From NCBI RefSeq assembly GCF_000471905.2, contig NW_006500351.1, forward strand, positions 1,820,517-1,884,516: a DNA stretch of 64,000 nucleotides. Direction: 5' to 3'. The translations under genes were made by a program, and so were the position numbers. Each line of letters starts with the position of its first letter. Within the stretch, counting starts at the first letter, position 1. Shown here one piece after another: positions 11,501-23,500 of this stretch. Under the pieces are notes generated by a model. The model had not been told where the DNA came from, did no database searches, and worked only from the letters and a program-made list of their open reading frames with translations. This DNA comes from Amborella trichopoda (taxonomy: Eukaryota; Streptophyta; Magnoliopsida; Amborellales; Amborellaceae).

Positions 11501-14500
11501 CTCTTCTCCCCCCTCCCCACCCTGCTCCTATTCTCGCCAATGGGTGTTCCTTTTCGCCTTCTCTTACTTTGGTGGCCCTCACCCCCAACCCCTCTTTCTC
11601 TTCCCCGTCTCGAGCTCCCCCTTCCCTGTCCCCCTTGGGTCTTCTTCCCGCTATCCTCCCTCCATTCCTCTCATTCTTTCGCGTTTAACCCCTTACTCAA
11701 CCACTGCTTGTCTCAACCCCCTCTCCTCTTTGTTGGTCCTTCAGTCCTTGTTTTGGTGGACTCCCAGTTTGTCGAAGACATAGACTAATCCCAAGGCAAT
11801 GTCAACCAGGTGCTCAAAGTTATGGGTCGTAACTACAAAGGCCCTCAACAAGCACTCCAAAATTTTCTCAAGTAGGACTCCCTCGAAGGCTCCAGAGCAC
11901 AAGGCAAAGCGTGTAGGGATATTGCTAAACCTGCTTGTACCTTTAACTATGATCGAACCCCCCACCAACCCCCTTCCAATGCCGCCTCAGAGGTTGCTAC
12001 TCCTTGGGACCCACCTTCGAGGCATCGTTCCTCTAGACTCCACCCTTCCAATCCACCTAGCCATGTTAATCCTTTCGTGGAATATCCGGGGTTTGGGACA
12101 CCCGAGCAAAAGGAATGCAATACGAGATACTTGCATCTGTTATTGTCCCACCATTCTTACCCTTTTAAAAACTATAATGCCTCCCCCTCTCGTCACTAGA
12201 TCTGACAAACTTGGGGCTGAAGGCCATGTAACTGGATTGCCCTCCCGACTGAGGGAGCTTTGAGTGGCGTCTGGATCGTCTAGGATTCGTCTCTCCATTC
12301 ACTCTCCTTGTCTCACATCGGATCATTCTCTGCAACAATTGTGCTTTCAAGACTCACATACGACCACCCATGGAAATTCACGGCTGTCTATGGTCCCCAC
12401 TATCCCTTCTCTTGGTGGTGCATTGGAGGCTACTTCAACATCACCAGGTGGTCATTTGAAGGCAATTCACTCTTTAAAATTACCCCGGTGATGCTCTTCT
12501 TCTCGGATTTCATCTTCAAACATAATCTTATAGATGTCCCTCTAGAAGGGGCCCATTTCACATGGTTCTACCACTCGACCTCCCCCTTCCTTTCTAAACT
12601 AGACAAATTCCTACTCTCTACTGAGTGGGACACCACTTTCCCAGGTTGTCACGCTTCGACCCTACCTAAACCAACCTCAGATCACTATCTCGACCTTCTA
12701 AATACCAAGCTTGGGTCCTGAGGGCCTAAACCCTTTAGGTTTGAATTGGCATGGTTTGACGAGCATTCATTCTCCCACCTCGTCCCTTTGTGGTGGGACT
12801 CCGTTGCTTCTTAGATCTCGGGCCGAGCTAGTTATTGCCTCTAGTGCAAAATTCAAATGCTCAAAGGTTCCCTAATAGACTAGAGGAAACAACTGCCCAG
12901 TAACTTCCAATCCCATAAAGATTCCCTCCTTTGGTCCATTTGGGATTGGGACGCCAATCAAAGAAAACCGAGTCCTAGTGGAAGTGGAGAGGCAATAGAG
13001 AGTTCAATTAAAAATAGAGTATCAGTCTCTATTCAAACAAGAAGAAATCTATTGGTACTAACGATCACCAGTAAAGTGGTTAAAACTGGGGGATCTCAAC
13101 ACCACCTTTTTCCACAAGATTGCGAATTGTAGGAGGTGAGATAACTCTATCACGCACATCAAAATTGGGGACTAAGTCTTCCAAGAACCCCCTGAGGTTG
13201 ATAGGGCTATCCTCACATTCTTCCAAGACCTATTCTCTACCCCACCAGGCCCAAAACCCTCTATGGGTGACCTGACGTTTTTCTTCTCCAACGTAAAAGG
13301 GCCTCCTGGCTTGAGAGGCCCTTCACTGAGGACGAAATCCTTAGGGCCATAAAGCAGGTCAACACCGAGCCAGGGCATGACGGCTCCCTCGTTACCAGCA
13401 ATGGTTTTTGGAGCTCTCTTCGTTCCCACTTCCTCTTTTTCTTTGAGGAATTCTACGAGACGGGTACTCTACACAAAGCTCTCAACGCAACGTTCATAGC
13501 CCTTGTTTCCAAATTCGAAGGGGCCGAGGAACTCAAAGACCTCCGCCTTGTAAGCCTTATCAGCAACACTTATAGAAACCTCTCCAAGGTCCTCACCTCC
13601 CGGCTCAGAGGGGTATTGGATTTTGTCATCTCCCCCTAGCGAGGGGCTTTTGTTAAGGATCACCAAATGCGTGACGGAGCCCTAGTAGCCCTCAAGTATT
13701 TACACTCAAGACATCTCTCCAAAACCCTTGGTATTATCCTTAAATTCGATTGGAAATGGGCATATGATCATGTCGACTGGGGGATCCTTGATGATACCCT
13801 ATCTCGCATGGGTTTGGGCCCGCGGTGGAGGCTTTCAATTCATGGTTGCATTAGCAATCCCCCCTTCTCTATCTTAATCAATGGAACCCCCTAGGGGTTC
13901 TTCTTCTATTTTCATGGTCTCTGGCAAGACGCCCTCTTTCTCCCTTCCTCTTTGCAATAGTGGCTGAAGTTAATGCAAACCCCCACTTCTCTGTCCTAAT
14001 CAATGGAACCCCAAAGGGTTCTTCCCCTGTTCTCATGGTTTCCAGCAAGACGACCCTCTTTCCCCCTTCCGCTTTGCAATAGAGGCGGAAGTTTTCACCT
14101 GCTCAATTCGAAGACTCTTCCATTCGGGTCACCTACATGGGTTCAAGATTCAGCTCACGACCTCCTTATTACCCACCTCCGGTACATAGATGACACGTTG
14201 GTCTTTTGCGAGCCTCCCCCTAGGAGGTCAACACCCTCCTTCTCTTCCTCAAGTGCTTTGAATGGGCTACCGGGTTTTAAATCAATATGAACAAGATAGA
14301 AAAGAAAGGGGTGGCTCTAGACCTCCCTTCTACCCATACCCTTGTTAACCTATGGCACTGTCTAGCCGAGAACCTCGCCTCCACCTATCTCAGCCTTCTC
14401 CTCTGTCTCGGTAAACCTAAACATAGACTCTGGGCCCACATAATTGACAAATTTGACTGTAAATTTGCTATATGGAGGGGCCGATATCGCTCTTTTGCTG

Positions 14501-17500
14501 GTCGAGCCACCCTTATAAAGGCCACTCTGTCCAATGTGTCCATATACTAGATGTCCCTCTTTCTTATGCTGGCGTCCATTCATGAAATTTCTTATGGGCC
14601 GGAGATGATTTCCACCGCAAAATTCACCTAATCTCCTGGCAGAAATCTGCTCATCACATTGCATAGTGGGGCTTGGCATTCGGGTGCTTAAGAAGGCAAA
14701 CATGGCTTTGCTGGGAAAGTGGTGGTGGTGATACGCCACCCAAGAAAGCCACCTGTGGAAGAATGTGATTTGCCTCAAATATCACCTCCACAACCAATCC
14801 TCTTGGCTGCCAACCTGCAGGGCTACCAATAGATCCTCTTGCACGACCAATCCTCAGCATTGTCCATCCTTTCAAAAACTTTACCTGCTTCCATTCAAGA
14901 GCCAGCACAAAACATAAGGTTCTGGCTCGATCTTTGGATAGGCCAGTCCACTCTTAAAGACCTCTTCCTTCTTGCACTTAATCGCCAAGCCACAGTAGCT
15001 GACTATCTCCCTTCCAATGGGTCTCTAGAACCTGGAACCCCACCTTTAGTTGCGCACCCTAAGATGAAGAGCTGCAGGAATTTTAGAACTTTCCTCTCTA
15101 CTTCGCTCCGCCTTTCTCTCTCTCTCACTGGACGAGACAAGATCATTTGGTTCCTATCACCTGCTGGTCAATTCACAGTCTTCTTCTACAAAAAGCTTCT
15201 TGAACCCCCCACCTTCTCCCATGTCTCTTTCCCAGTCACAACAAAAGCTTGGTCTACCATTGCCCCCCCAAAGATCAAGGTATTCACGTGGATAGCCCAT
15301 GCAGAGAGGGTCCTCACGGTAGACCAATTCCAAAGAAGAGGTATACCTATCCCCGACCATTGCAGCCTATACCATTCTGCAGAAGAAACCAACACACACC
15401 TCTTTTTCCACTGCCCTTTCACATATGAACTGTGGGGTGCTCTGCTAGGACTCTTTGGTTGGGAATGGGTGACTCCTTGCTCGGTTCCCTCCCTCTTTTC
15501 CTCTTCCTCTCTCTTCCTTGGGCAAAATCTGGAATCATGCTTTGGAAGGCCTCAAAGGCTGCCTTACTTTGGACCCTTTTTGACAAGATCAAATCCCAGG
15601 TCATAGTCTGGGCCTCCAATCACCCCCCTATTCAAAGGCTTCCTGTCCTCAGCATTCCATCAGAATTGGCAGGCCTTGCTTCCCTGGAACATCAGCAACC
15701 TTCTCGTGCATCACTATGGAGGCCTTCTTAGGATGGCCTAGTTAAATTGAATTTTGATAAGCTGCTCCTTACATAACCCAAGCTCTGCTGGAATTGGAGG
15801 CCTTTTCTGAAATCTCCAAGGTTTTATCCTGGCCTCCTTCTTGAAACCCATTGGCCATGCTGATGCCCAGTCAGCAGAGGCGCTGGGCCTCCTCGAAGGC
15901 TATTCAACCCTTCCTGGAGCCATGGGCTGATAACCAAAGGTGACTCTGGGAATACTATCGCCTTGGTACCTGCTGCACATCTTCGTTGAAATTTTCCGCC
16001 TGACAAGCTGCCTCCCTTACTTCTGGAATCAGGCTTGGCGAGAGAACAGCACATACTCAAATGCCCTTCCCACTGCTGGTGCTACTTCAGCTAGCAATTG
16101 AGAGGATTTTTTTAGACTCGGTCACTTCTTAGATTGCAGCCCCTCCCCCCCACCTCCCCTTCTTTAGAATCCCCTCTCTTGTCTTCTCCCACCCTTGGAG
16201 GTGTTGTACAAAGCAAAACCCTCAGGGGGGAGCCAATTTTTGATGTACATAGCTTATTTTCTCTAAACACAACCTTAGGATTATCCATTTAGGGGTGATG
16301 CAGGAATCTATAAACCCCTTTGTGCTCCGTTTCTTCTTCCCGAACACCCCCTCGGCTGTTAATGCTAGTTGAGCTGATCTCGAGCTCCTCTTCTCGCATA
16401 ATAATATTCATCTTCTCTTGATCTCCAAAATCATTCAATTATCTTACAATTCTTTGTACTTCTTCTTTTCTTTCTTCTTTTGGCTTATCTATCAAATGGG
16501 ACAACATTTCTCTCTTAACATCGGCCGATACCACCCTGCGTACTACATCATCTGTAATACCAACCAAATGTTTCTTTATCCAATATATCCCTGCTGGATA
16601 AATATTTTCACAAAACTTGCATTCCGCCTTATTTCTATCTTTTGCCTCAAACAGAGGCATATTTCCAAGTTTAAAAAAAAGAGAGACATATTTCCCATCC
16701 TGATCACCTTCCTCATTTGAACAAGAAGGCATTGTGAAAAGGAGGAAAGTAGCATTAGAACCTGAAAGATTCAAAAAACCAAAACCCAATCTTGCACATG
16801 TAAGATGCAACAAATCAAAGGCCAATCTTGAGTAAAACCAAATCTTGAAGAAAAGCTATTAAGAAACCCAAATCCACATTGGAAAAAGTTTTAGACTCAA
16901 AATGTTCAAATTGAAAGTCAAAACAACAATTAACAATTTAAAAAAATTTTTTAAAAAAAAAGAAGAAAAAAGAAAGTAAGTTGAAACAAAAAAAAATTTA
17001 ACTATTGGAAAAGACACCAAGCTAAAACAAAGTTTGTAGGAAAGTCATAAAGAAATACGAATCGAAACTAGAAAATTTGCAAATCCAGAAGGGCAAAAAT
17101 AAAAGAATTGAAACTAGAAAAAAGAAGTATGGGAACCAAATTAGTGGTGAAAATATAGTTGCTGGGAGTGGGAGTGGGAGTGGGGATTGTCCCATGCCTA
17201 AAGTTCTCTACCTCGAGAGCGCATGGGATTGCTTGATTTGGATTGCGCTAGAATATATTTATTATGTATTATGTAGATTGTATATATACTTGGGAATTGG
17301 TCTAACAAGGGTGAGGACCTTGAAACTTTCCCTTAAGGCATCCCATGCATGGGTGAAGGAGCTGGGTTGTGGTAGGTAGGCAGCTAACATAAAACTTTAC
17401 CAAAACATCATGCATCGTGAACTTGTAGAATCTACTTATGTTAGGGTGTTCCCCTGAAGTGACGTGCTGTACTGGAACCTGGGTACATTGAGAAATGAGC

Positions 17501-20500
17501 AAGGGTTAGCTAGAGCATTCCCCAGAAGTGACGCATTGCATCTTTCCAGGTTGCGATGAAAATAGGCAAGGGTTCCCGCGACATTCTGGATGAGCGAGGG
17601 TAACGAAGCTGGGTGAAGAGCATAGGTTTTGTCTAGCCACATAGAATATAAGAACGCTTACAAGTAAGGGTATGAAGTTAGTGGATACAATGAGACGAAG
17701 GAGAGTAAACATAGTCTGTCTACAAGAGACTAAATGGAAAGGAGAAAAAGCTAAAGAAATAGATGGTGGGTATACAAAAAAGGATAACAATGGAAATGGT
17801 GTAGACATAATAGTAGAGAAATATTTAAAAGATAAAATAGATAATGTCAAGAGAATATGTGACAGGCTCCTATTTATTAAATTTATATTAGGGGATGAGA
17901 TAATTAACGTAATTAGTGCTTATGCACCACAAGTAGGATTAGAGGATAGAATTAAGAGAATTTTGGAAGGATATGGAGAGATGGCCTTTTTCAAAGGGGA
18001 CTTAAATGGTCATGTAGGGAAGGACATGGAGAGATGGCCTTTTTCGGAGGGGACTTAAATGCTCATGTAGGGAAGGACAATAGAGGACCTGAAGGGGTAC
18101 ATGGGTTTGGTGAAAGAAATGAGATGGGGGAGGGTATTCTAGATTTTGGTATGGCCTACGACCTAGCAGTAGCAAATGCTTACTTTAAAAAGTATGATGA
18201 ATATTTAATAACCTATAAAAGTGGATGACATAAAAGCCAGATAGACTTCTCCCTATTTAAGAAGGTAGATCAACCATCATGTAAAAACTGCATGGTTATC
18301 TCAGAAGAGTTTGACTACCCAACATAGGCTCGTGGTTATGGACGTTTGCAGAAAGATATGGAAGAGAAGTGGTGAAATTATTAAGTGTCAAAGAGCTAGA
18401 TGGTGGAATTTAAAAGTGAGAAAATAAACTTATTTGGGGATAAATTAGTTAAAGAAGGAACATGGAACTTCTAACATGAGGTCAATCTTATGTGGAATGA
18501 GACGGCTGACTGTATTAAAAAAGTGACAAAAGAAGTTTTAGGAGAATCCTGATGGAAAAGAAATTTTGATAAGGAAACATGGGGGTGGAGTGATGAGGTT
18601 CAAAAAGCCATTAGCAAAAAATGATCATGTTATAATTTTGGTAGTGTAATAGAAATGATCAAAATTTAGAGGACTACAAAAATGCTAAGAAAAACGCTAA
18701 ATAAATAATATGGCTAAACTTAAGGCATATGATAATTTATATAGTAAATTGGGAACAAGAAAAGGTGAAAAAGATGTCTTCAAATTAACAAAAATGAGGG
18801 CAGTCATAGATACATTCATAGGATTAGGATATCGGAAGTGAAAGAAGGCTTGAGAAGGATGAAGACAGGAAAGGCTTTATGACCAGATGGTAACTTGATA
18901 GAGGTTTGGAAGTGCATGAGGGACATTGGCATTGACTGGTTGACCAAGCGGTTCAATAAGGTGTTGAGAACAAGAAAATGGCCGACGAATGGAGAAAAAA
19001 TACTGTGGTATCTATTTACAAGAACAAAGGCGACTTAGAGAATTGTGCAGACTATTGAGGGATCAAACTTATGAGCCACACCGTGACGCTGGGGGAGAGA
19101 GTGATTGAGCAACGACTAAGGCATGAAACGAGTGTATCGAAAAACCAAATTTGTTTTATGCCAGGGAGGTCAACAACCGAGGCTATTTTCCTACTTAAGC
19201 AACTGATTGAGAAGTTTAGGGCGAAGGAAAAATATCTGCACATAGTCTTTATTGATCTAGAGAAAGCTTATGATAGAGTACCTCTGAGATTTGATTTGGT
19301 GGGTGTTAAGAAGAAAAGGAGTTTCCAGACACTACATCGACTTGGTCAGAGATATGTACGGTGGTGTACGAAGAACTAGTAGATAGGTGCGTCAGTTTTT
19401 AGTGACAATAGATCTACATCAGAGCTTAACATCGAGCCTACACCTCGTTGTCTTAGTTATGGACGACTTAACTAGGCACCTACAAGATGAGCTACCGTGG
19501 TGCATATTGTTTGTAGATGACATAGTTTTGATTGAAGAAACACGAAATGGCGTCAACCCAAAGTTAGAACTTTAGAGGGATGCTCTAGAATCTAAAGGTT
19601 TTAAAATTTAGCCGGACTAAGATATAATATATACAATGCAAGTTTAGTAATGATAGAAGTAGAGACAAGGGAATAGTCAAGATTGATGGCCAGAAAATAC
19701 CAAAAAAGGTGCACTTTCGATATCTTGGACGATAATCTCAGAAAATAGAGAGTTTGAGGAAGATGTCACACATAGAGTTAGAGTTGGGTGGGAGAAGTGG
19801 CAATCAAAATTTTATGTGATCACCGCATAGTAATGAAGCTCAAGGGCAAGTTCTATAGGACAGTTGTGAGACTAACTTTACTCTATGGAGCAGAATATTG
19901 CATGATAAAAAATCATATACCCATAGAATGAGTGTATCGGAGATGAGGATGTTGAGATGGATGAGTGGCAAGACAAGAAGGGATAGAATTCGAAATGAAT
20001 ACATTTTGAAAAATTTAGATGTGGCACCAATAGGCGATAAGATGAGAGAGAGTAGACTTAGGTGGGCTGCCCATGTGTGGCATAGACCCAGTACACCTGT
20101 TAGGAAGTGCGAGTTATTTTAAGTGGAAGGCTCAAAAAGGGGAAGAGGTAGGCCCAAAAGGATATGGTTGGATTTAGTGAAAAAAACAATGGGGACTTAT
20201 GGCCTCATTGAGGGTATGACCTTTAATAGAGCAGAGTAGTAGACTAGGATTTGTGTAGCCGACCCCAATCAGTTGGGAAATGGCTTTGACGATGATGATG
20301 ATATACTTGGGAATGCATGTGGTGTGCCCTTTGAGCATGTGTGTGTGCGCGTGTGTGTGTTTGTACATTATAAAATATGATGAAATTGTAATTGATTAAA
20401 AAACAAATGATTTATGTTTCACTGGCACCACAAAAATTCCATAGTGATCATGTTGCGAAATAGATTTGAGATTGTTGGACATGACAATAAATAGAACTAA

Positions 20501-23500
20501 AAGTTTTCCTTCAATGACCAAATGCTTTTGATGGTGTTCATTAAACCTTAAGATTTATCTCCAATCTCCTATCAATAAGGCATATAATGAGCATATAAAG
20601 AAACACACACACATTGGAACACACATTACTTAAGTGAGTGACTATAGTGTTCATTATAATTGACAATTTGTCCATTCATATATAAATTCTCAGGACAACA
20701 AAAAAGTCTAATGATTATCGGCTGCGGTCCCATGCTAAATAGGATTGGGTTCCCACATAATTGATCTCCCAAGGAGGATCAATTCTGGTGAACCAGAAAT
20801 GTGTAATTGAAGTGAGACCATTCTTTAGGAAAAGTGCTCCCATAACTATAGGAAAAGGTCACTAAACCAAAACAAATCTTGATAAAAAGTCATTGAAAAA
20901 ACCGAACCCTATACTATAAAATATGTACAAAACGAAACGGTCCAAAATTGAAATTTGAGAATAGAAAAAATAAAAAATTTGAACCCAAATGTTGCAATAG
21001 ATGTCACTAGGCCAAAATCAAATCTTGCAAAAAGTCATCAACAAACCCAAAGCATTAGTTGGAAAACCATAAAAAAGAAAAAGGCGCAAAATTAAAATTC
21101 AAAAGTAGAAAAATTACAAAACCTAATCACAATGTGAACAAACTCAAACCAAACCTCAATCTTTTAAAAGGGCAAGAAACCCAAACCCAAACTTGAAAAT
21201 ACAACATATAACAATCTTTGAGAAGGAAAAAAAAGAAAAAAGGAAAAAAAAAAACCAGTCCTGGAAACTGTTAACACAAACCCAAAATTGAAACAAACTC
21301 ACCATTTGAAGCCTAATCAAAGTTGGCTAGAATCAGCTAGCCTTTGGTTGCGAAAACACCGTTTTTAATATCTTTGAGTTTCACAATTAATTGCTTTCTT
21401 TCCTTTCCAAGTTTTAAAGTGTTCATAATAAAATCTGAAACTTTCACCCTTGGAAAAAGTTATCAAATCTTTATGTTTAGAAGGGATTCCTCTCCTGCCT
21501 TAGATGCCGTACCTGGCCTAGGCGTGGGGTCAGGGTCTTGGCCTGCTGCTAGCTGATGCTTAAGTGTTGAGGTGGGTTATTTTTCTAAACATCGTGAGGC
21601 GCTACTAAGGATTTCTTCAGATTATGAAACTTGCTGTCATCATTAAATTGAATCCCTATAGATAATCATATGGTCCTCGTTGCTTTCTCCATGGATCTTG
21701 AGAAAGAAGCAGCATGTAAATACCCCTCTCGTTGAGTTGGTTTTTTAGGTGTTGAATGGTTCCTTTTTTTCCCTTGAATGATTAGCCCTCTCCTTAATTT
21801 TTTTCTGCTTTTTAGCTTTTGATCATACTTTGTTTGTGTTCCATTGAATTGATGTCTCCTTCTTGATTCTTTTGAAAAAGTGTGTTGTAGGAGTTCATAA
21901 TGACTGTAATGGGGTTATTCCACTTAAGTTAGGCCTTTGGATGAATTTTTATTTCATTTTCAGGAGGAAAGAGTTTCATCAACTGGCAATGAAGCTGAAA
22001 CTAGGGAGTCTGTTCTTACTGCACATGCATGCTTCCTTGTAAAAAGTATGTCCCGGCGGGAGGAACACGTTCGCGACATTTCTGTTACCTTGTTGTTGCA
22101 GTTGAAAGATAGGTTTCCACAGGTATTGCGGCTGTTTGTCATTTGTCTTTGATTTACTTTGGCTGGTTATTGAATTTCAATATTGGTCATGTGCCTCCAA
22201 ATTGTAGGATGTTACTTATGGGTTCCCCGTGCTTTTATGCAGGTTTTGTGGAACTCATCATGCTTGGATTCACTGCTTTTTTCAGTCAATAATGACTTAC
22301 CATCAGCTCTTGTCAATGATCCTGCTTGGGTTGCGACGGTTCGTTCATTGTTTCAGCGCGTTGTTCGCGAGTGGATCACCAATGCTCTTTCATATGCTCC
22401 TTGCACTACTCAGGGTCTTCTACAGGTTTGCATTAAATATTCTCCATTCTTTTTGTGATTGATCATGAAACTTTATCAATAAAACAAGTACAGAAAAAAA
22501 AATGAAGCAATTGATATTTTCTGACGTTTAGCTTGCAATATTCTTTGAGCATGTATACTATGTGCCCTTGGAAGCATAGTTGACTTCTACTACCTTGGTC
22601 CGAAGACCTACTTGGGAGGAGTTTTTCAATCTGAAATTGTGGGAACAACTTAAGAATTACTGGATGTTTATTCTGAAAAAAAATAAAAATAAAATTGAAA
22701 TTGAGTTTTCTAACACGCAGATCTAACCTTCTAAAAATTGGATGGTCTCTATTAAATCTTAAAGCTCATTAGTTTTTTCAAGTGCAAAGAGGGTACAATT
22801 AGGATTATTTTTTATTCAGATTAATCTATGGGATGAAAAGGCTCCCCAAAGTTTGGGGTACTAAAATTAATTCTAGGTGGGGATTTTCTCGAGGGAGTAA
22901 ATGAACATTCTACTCCTACAGGTGTAGACTATCTTTTGGCATATTCTTTATGGATGTTTCCATCTCTATCTACATGATGAAACTTGTTTGACAAATTTTT
23001 AAACCTTATGTTTGGATCTCCATGTTTACGTATTGAGGGTTTTTTACCCCTAAGGATGTTATCTGGTGATTGATATTTCATGATGCAACTGAAATGAGTG
23101 GATGGTGTGGTAGTTCCATGAGTTTATCTCACAACTGTTTGAGAGTATTTTGTCATGGTGTTGGATGTGAGTGGTTTTTCCATGAGTTAGCTTGCAACTC
23201 TATGAGAGTATTTAGTGATGTGCTTATGTTGTCAAAACATTTAAAAAATCCACAAGATTGTTTTTTTAAAGTTTTAATTCATCATCATTTTGCCTTTTTT
23301 TTTGTAGAGGTAGTGTAGAGTCTATTGCACGAAAGTCCCTGAACTGGCTATCCACAACTGGGGACCTCTATACAAAATGGGGTCATACGGAAATCCATGA
23401 TATGGCTATGCACAACCCAGGAGCTGTATATAAAATGGGATACTAAGATCCAAAGCTGTAATACAGATTTACATCAATAGAAGCAGCTTACAAGCAGTAG

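Larger units (their letters stand above)
3172..21963 (+). other. 18.8-kb intron packed with LINEs
   Basis: The flanking exons join in phase 0 to continue the family sequence. It holds, in order: an L1 (+, 3780-5990), a MITE (6024-6460), L1 pieces (-, 6550-7475 and 8199-11260), an L1 (+, about 11280-16400), a hAT fragment (-, 16430-16830) and a complete RTE (+, 17298-20300). Parts 3172-3780 and 7480-8190 show nothing recognisable. Parts 16830-17150 and 20860-21330 are A-rich with runs of A and no coding signal. Part 21340-21960 is ordinary intron sequence ending in the exon g acceptor. Confidence 0.9.

Noticed and set aside
11460..11783. Pro/Ser-rich open frame (+) as a host gene or LINE ORF1
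   Set aside because: Low-complexity CCT/TCC composition without the gag-like domain or zinc knuckle of plant L1 ORF1. The overlapping frame is equally open.
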